NCBI GenBank assembly: GCA_014378715.1 | Contig: JACMNE010000165.1 | Span: 1-33,059, forward strand | Length of the DNA: 33,059 bases | Direction of reading: 5' to 3' | Source: Microbacteriaceae bacterium | GTDB lineage: Bacteria > Actinomycetota > Actinomycetes > Actinomycetales > Microbacteriaceae | Shown here: in pieces, positions 30,018 through 33,059 of the stretch | Layout of the letters: the number at the start of each line of letters is the position of its first letter | How positions within the stretch are numbered: the stretch's first letter is position 1 | Notes under the pieces: generated by a model | The model's database searches: none | Told to the model about the DNA's origin: nothing | Seen by the model: only the letters and a program-made list of their open reading frames with translations | Made by a program: the position numbers and the translations under genes

Positions 30018-30902
30018 CTAGAAGCTGCGGCCGCTTGCCCTGAGGCGCGCGGCGCGCTCGGCGATCGGCGGGTGGGTGCTGAAGAGGCGGTCCATGATGC
30101 CGGGCTTGGTGGGGTCGGAGATCCACATGTGCGCCATGGTCGAGTTCTGCCGCTGCATCGGACGCCCGTAGGCCGCGAGCTTTTCGAGTGCGCTCGCGAG
30201 TGCGTCGGGGTGGCGGGTGGTGAGCGCGCCGGTGGCGTCGGCGAGGTATTCGCGCTGGCGGGAGACGGCCGCCTGCACCACTCCGGCGACGAGAGGCGCG
30301 ACGATCATCGCGACGAGGCCGAAGACGAGCATGATCGGGTTGCCGCCGCCATTGTTGTTGTTCCTGTTGCCGCCGAAGAGGGTGAAGCGCAGGAACATGT
30401 CCGCGATGAACCCGACAGCGACTACCAGACCGAAGACGATCATGGACAAGCGGATGTCATAGTTCTGCACATGACCAAGCTCGTGGGCCATCACGCCCTC
30501 GAGTTCCGCGTCGTCCATGATGTCGAGCAGGCCCGTGGTCGCGGCGACGATCGCGTGATCGGGATCGCGTCCGGTCGCGAACGCGTTCGGGGCCGGGTCG
30601 TCGACGATGTAGACCTTCGGCATCGGGGTGCCGGTGGTGATGGAGAGGTTCTCCACGATGCGGTAGAGCCTCGGGTTGTCGCTCTTCTCGATCTGCCGCG
30701 CCCCGCTCATGGCCACGGCCTGGGAGCTTGCCGCGAAGTACTGGAACAGCGCGTAGGCCGCGGCGACGACGAGGGTGATGATCGTGACGCTGGGGTTCTG
30801 ATAGATGGAGCCCGCGAGCGCACCGAGCCCGCCGATGATCACCAGGAAGAGAATGATGATCAGAACGGTGTTGCGCTTGTTGGCGGCTATCGCACGGTAC
30901 AT
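30018..30902 (-). CDS. htpX: HtpX-type M48 membrane zinc protease
   Basis: The 294-residue protein has two N-terminal membrane helices (residues 12-30 and 38-57). The M48 zinc site is AELEGVMAHELGHVQNYDIR (HELGH near residue 140), with a downstream Glu ligand in RQREYLADATGALTTRHP. PAPNAFATGRDPDHAIVAAT, two more membrane helices and FSTHPPIAERAARLRASG at the C-terminus are all typical of HtpX. It degrades damaged membrane proteins. It follows lemA by six bases. No Shine-Dalgarno sequence precedes ATG 30902 (the six bases between are CCTCCG), so translation probably depends on ribosomes finishing lemA. Confidence 0.94.
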   Translation of the reverse strand: MYRAIAANKRNTVLIIILFLVIIGGLGALAGSIYQNPSVTIITLVVAAAYALFQYFAASSQAVAMSGARQIEKSDNPRLYRIVENLSITTGTPMPKVYIVDDPAPNAFATGRDPDHAIVAATTGLLDIMDDAELEGVMAHELGHVQNYDIRLSMIVFGLVVAVGFIADMFLRFTLFGGNRNNNNGGGNPIMLVFGLVAMIVAPLVAGVVQAAVSRQREYLADATGALTTRHPDALASALEKLAAYGRPMQRQNSTMAHMWISDPTKPGIMDRLFSTHPPIAERAARLRASGRSF

Positions 30903-30908
30903 CGGAGG

Positions 30909-31475
30909 TTAGAACTGCACGCGGGGTGGTTCCGCGATCGAGGCGATGTCGGCGACCTCGAAGAAGTCGCGCTCGGTGAAGCCGAGTCCGCGCACGTAGA
31001 GCGTGTTCGGGAACTGCTTGATCTTGGTGTTGAGCTCGCGCACCCCGCCGTTGTAGAACCGGCGGCTGGCCTGGATCTTGTCCTCGGTGTCGACGAGCTC
31101 TCCCTGCAGCTGCAGGAAGTTCTGGCTGGCCTGGAGCTGCGGGTAGGCCTCGGCGACGGCGAAGATGCTCTTCAGCGCGGACTGCATGTGGTTCTCGGCG
31201 ACGGAGGCGTCTGCCGGTCCCCCGGCGGAGAGCGTCTCGGCCCTGGCCCTGGTGACCGACTCGAAGACGTTCTTCTCGTGGGCGGCGTAGCCCTTGACCG
31301 CCTCGATGAGGTTCGGCAGCAGGTCGGCCCGCCGCTTGAGCTGAACGGTGATGTCGCTCCACGCCTCGTCCACGCGCACGTTCAGGGTGACAAGGGCGTT
31401 GTAGGTGGTCCAGAGGTAGATGCCGACGACCACGACGAACAGGACAATGACGCCCACGACAATCAAGAATTCCAT
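30909..31475 (-). CDS. lemA: LemA family protein
   Basis: The 188-residue protein has one N-terminal membrane helix (residues 3-22) with a short outside start, then the LemA coiled-coil domain: [75 protein letters not shown] and REFN-like [16 protein letters not shown]. LemA and M48 proteases are often encoded together and are thought to cooperate at the membrane. ATG 31475 has TATAGT six bases upstream and no ribosome site, so it is leaderless. lemA-htpX form an operon. Confidence 0.93.
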   Translation of the reverse strand: MEFLIVVGVIVLFVVVVGIYLWTTYNALVTLNVRVDEAWSDITVQLKRRADLLPNLIEAVKGYAAHEKNVFESVTRARAETLSAGGPADASVAENHMQSALKSIFAVAEAYPQLQASQNFLQLQGELVDTEDKIQASRRFYNGGVRELNTKIKQFPNTLYVRGLGFTERDFFEVADIASIAEPPRVQF

Positions 31476-31481
31476 GGGCCG

Positions 31482-31487
31482 ACTATA
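31482..31487 (-). promoter_or_regulatory. -10 box of lemA-htpX (leaderless)
   Basis: TATAGT, six bases (CGGCCC), then ATG 31475. Confidence 0.7.
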
Positions 31488-31539
31488 TCCGGGGCGGGTA
31501 CACGACTCCTGTTAACACGGGGGACACACACGGGGCATT

Positions 31540-31545
31540 TACTAT
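31540..31545 (+). promoter_or_regulatory. Putative -10 box of the molybdenum hydroxylase operon
   Basis: TACTAT fits TANNNT. The start would fall near 31552, leaving a leader of about 35 bases with GGAAGGA before GTG 31587. TTAACA (31512) lies 22 bases upstream of it, too far for a standard -35. Confidence 0.45.
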
Positions 31546-31586
31546 CAACACAGACATCCGCTCATCTTCGTTTCGGAAGGACTCCC

Positions 31587-32411
31587 GTGGACCTCAGCAC
31601 CCTCACGGCCCTGCGGCAGCCGGCCTCGCGGGCCGAGCTGGCACTGGCCCCCGGCGAGGCCTTCCTCGGCGGCGGATCGTGGCTGTTCTCCGAGCCGCAG
31701 GTGCATCTCACCGGGCTCGTCGACCTGACCGCGCTGGGCTGGCCGGCCACGGAAAGAGCCGCCGACGGCCTCTCGATCTCGGCGACCTGCACCTTCGCTC
31801 AGCTCGCCGCGCTGCCCCGCCGGCCGGCCTGGCGGGCGCAGCCACTGCTGCGGCAGTGCTGCACCGCCCTGCTCGGCTCCTTCAAGGTGTGGAACGTGGC
31901 GACGGTCGGCGGCAACATCTGCCTGGCCCTGGCGGCCGGCCCGATGACCTCGCTCGCGGTCGCCCTCGACGCCACGATGGTCGTCTGGACCCCGGACGGG
32001 CCCGAGCGCCGGGTACGCGCCGTCGACTTCGTGACCGGCGTGCAGTCGACGGTGCTGCGGCCGGGCGAGGTGCTGCGCAGCATCGACCTGCCGGCCGCCG
32101 CCCTCCGCTCACGCACCGCCTACCGCCAGATCGCGCTCTCGCCGCTGGGCCGCTCCGGCACCCTCGTGATCGCCCGCCTCGCCGAGGACGGCGGCTTCAC
32201 CGTCACCGTCACGGGCGGCACCGAGCACCCCGAGCTGCTGACCTTCACCGGCATCCCCACCGCAGCCGAGCTCGAGACCGCCGTGCACGGCATCGACTCC
32301 TGGTACACCGACGCCCACGGCGCCCCCGACTGGCGCGAGGCGATGACCGAGCTGCTGGCCGAGGAAGCGCGCACCGAACTGACGAACACCGCACTGGAGG
32401 CAGCATCATGA
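31587..32411 (+). CDS. FAD-binding subunit of a molybdenum hydroxylase (xanthine/CO dehydrogenase family)
   Basis: The 274-residue protein has the FAD_binding_5 pattern. An N-terminal [20 protein letters not shown] corresponds to the pyrophosphate-binding GGTDL region. [20 protein letters not shown] is the second FAD loop (TVGGNI). [20 protein letters not shown] is also typical. The subunit passes electrons from the iron-sulfur subunit to its acceptor. GTG 31587 follows GGAAGGA. The stop overlaps the next ATG (ATGA). Substrate class (purine, aldehyde, CO-like) cannot be told from this subunit. Confidence 0.87.
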   Translation: MDLSTLTALRQPASRAELALAPGEAFLGGGSWLFSEPQVHLTGLVDLTALGWPATERAADGLSISATCTFAQLAALPRRPAWRAQPLLRQCCTALLGSFKVWNVATVGGNICLALAAGPMTSLAVALDATMVVWTPDGPERRVRAVDFVTGVQSTVLRPGEVLRSIDLPAAALRSRTAYRQIALSPLGRSGTLVIARLAEDGGFTVTVTGGTEHPELLTFTGIPTAAELETAVHGIDSWYTDAHGAPDWREAMTELLAEEARTELTNTALEAAS

Positions 32412-33059
32412 GGTTCCAGGTGAACGGCGAGAGCGTCGACGCGGCCCCCTCCCCCGGCCAGTGCCTGCGCACCCTCCTGCGCGACGACGGCCACTTCGAC
32501 GTGAAGAAGGGCTGCGACGCCGGCGACTGCGGCGCGTGTTCGGTGCTCGTCGACGGGTCGCCCGTGCACTCCTGCATCTTCCCGGCCGTGCGCATCGCCG
32601 GCCGCTCGGTGACGACCGCCGCAGGGCTCGGTGGCCTGGACGGCGCCGGGGCAGCGGATGTCGACGGCCTCCACCCCGCGCAACGCGCGTTCGTCTCCGC
32701 CGCGGCATTCCAGTGCGGGTTCTGCACACCGGGAATGGTCGTGACGGCGGCGGCTCTGGGGACGGCGGACGCGCAGGAGACGGTGGATACCCCCACCGGC
32801 GCGATCGGCACTGCGGTCACGGGCGCGAGCGGCACAGCGGGCACCGGTCCCGCCGCCGGCATCGACGCCGAGGGGATCCCCCGCCTCATGGAGGGCAGCC
32901 TGGGCCGGCGCACCGGCTACCGGGCGATCGGCGACGCGCCCTGCGGCCGCGCGAACGTGGAGGTGCCCGCGGCGGGCACCACCATCGGACGCTCCGTCGG
33001 CGCTCCGGCCGCGCTCCGGATCGTGCAGGGCCTCGAGCCCTTCACCCTCGACCTCGCGA
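32408..33059 (+). CDS. [2Fe-2S] subunit of a molybdenum hydroxylase, possibly fused to the large subunit; second C-x-C motif lost (partial)
   Basis: From ATG 32408 the frame is open to the window edge (217 codons). The plant-type ferredoxin domain is intact: [18 protein letters not shown] then HSC. The second, helical cluster domain starts normally with [17 protein letters not shown]. The matching GNLCRCTGY motif, however, reads [13 protein letters not shown], so both cysteines are replaced (GGC and CGC codons, each one base from TGC). A Gly/Thr/Ala-rich insertion of about 40 residues ([20 protein letters not shown]) precedes it. After [20 protein letters not shown] the sequence looks like the opening of a molybdopterin-binding large subunit, suggesting a fusion. 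The fusion reading rests on only 25 residues. Confidence 0.8.
   Translation, partial: MRFQVNGESVDAAPSPGQCLRTLLRDDGHFDVKKGCDAGDCGACSVLVDGSPVHSCIFPAVRIAGRSVTTAAGLGGLDGAGAADVDGLHPAQRAFVSAAAFQCGFCTPGMVVTAAALGTADAQETVDTPTGAIGTAVTGASGTAGTGPAAGIDAEGIPRLMEGSLGRRTGYRAIGDAPCGRANVEVPAAGTTIGRSVGAPAALRIVQGLEPFTLDLA

Overview
The window is about 33 kb of high-GC actinobacterial chromosome, most likely from a Microbacteriaceae-type organism. A mycothiol-conjugate amidase (mca) indicates a mycothiol producer, and ispH indicates the MEP isoprenoid route. Many genes start with GTG, and many have a TANNNT -10 box about six bases before the start codon, as in leaderless actinobacterial mRNAs. The run ispH/xseA-xseB-DUF4245-(carbonic anhydrase)-fumC-...-phoH2-...-uppS/trhA-...-mca-DUF4307-greA, together with glpX, matches (from memory) the gene content of the Mycobacterium tuberculosis Rv1080c-Rv1110 neighbourhood. 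The core of the window is therefore an old actinobacterial housekeeping block.

Left part (1-5450): a degraded four-carbon-sugar region. It holds the start of a triose-phosphate-isomerase-family gene (reverse strand), a frameshifted C-terminus of a DhaL-type dihydroxyacetone/erythrulose kinase, an internal piece of an MFS transporter, and the C-terminal FCD domain of a GntR regulator. The regulator piece and the MFS piece abut by their truncated 5' sides, as expected if one deletion removed a shared divergent promoter. Next come intact glpX and an apparently intact acid-sugar cassette: LtnD-like dehydrogenase, OtnK-like (DUF1537) kinase and a GntR/FCD regulator. The otnK promoter is near consensus, and a GntR-type inverted repeat lies over its -10 box.

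Middle (5450-21900): fbaA; ispH-DUF6264; xseA-xseB-DUF4245-carbonic anhydrase-fumC as one tightly packed operon; a long GapB-type glyceraldehyde-3-phosphate dehydrogenase; a membrane protein; the PIN-PhoH protein PhoH2 behind a hairpin-rich leader; a class V aminotransferase; uppS; trhA (hemolysin III family); mca with a small membrane protein; DUF4307; greA. glpX, fbaA, gapB and fumC supply gluconeogenic and TCA enzymes.

Right part (21900-33059): on the reverse strand, an ABC importer (lipoprotein, two permeases, ATPase; Fe3+/polyamine/phosphonate class) followed by an AI-2E family membrane protein and threonine dehydratase; on the forward strand, a YcaQ-like winged-helix protein; then a roughly 350-bp gap with a 20-bp inverted repeat pair; lemA-htpX on the reverse strand; and the start of a molybdenum hydroxylase operon (FAD subunit, then an iron-sulfur subunit that continues past the window). 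That iron-sulfur subunit lacks the second C-x-C pair normally needed for one of its two [2Fe-2S] clusters.

Recurring themes are short in-frame tandem repeats at gene ends (9, 12, 12 and 15 bp), an over-represented GCGGATG word, and seven clear leaderless promoters plus one possible case. I found no CRISPR array, RNA gene, intact insertion sequence or defence system. Coordinates were worked out by hand from the sequence; family names come from motif recognition, not database searches.
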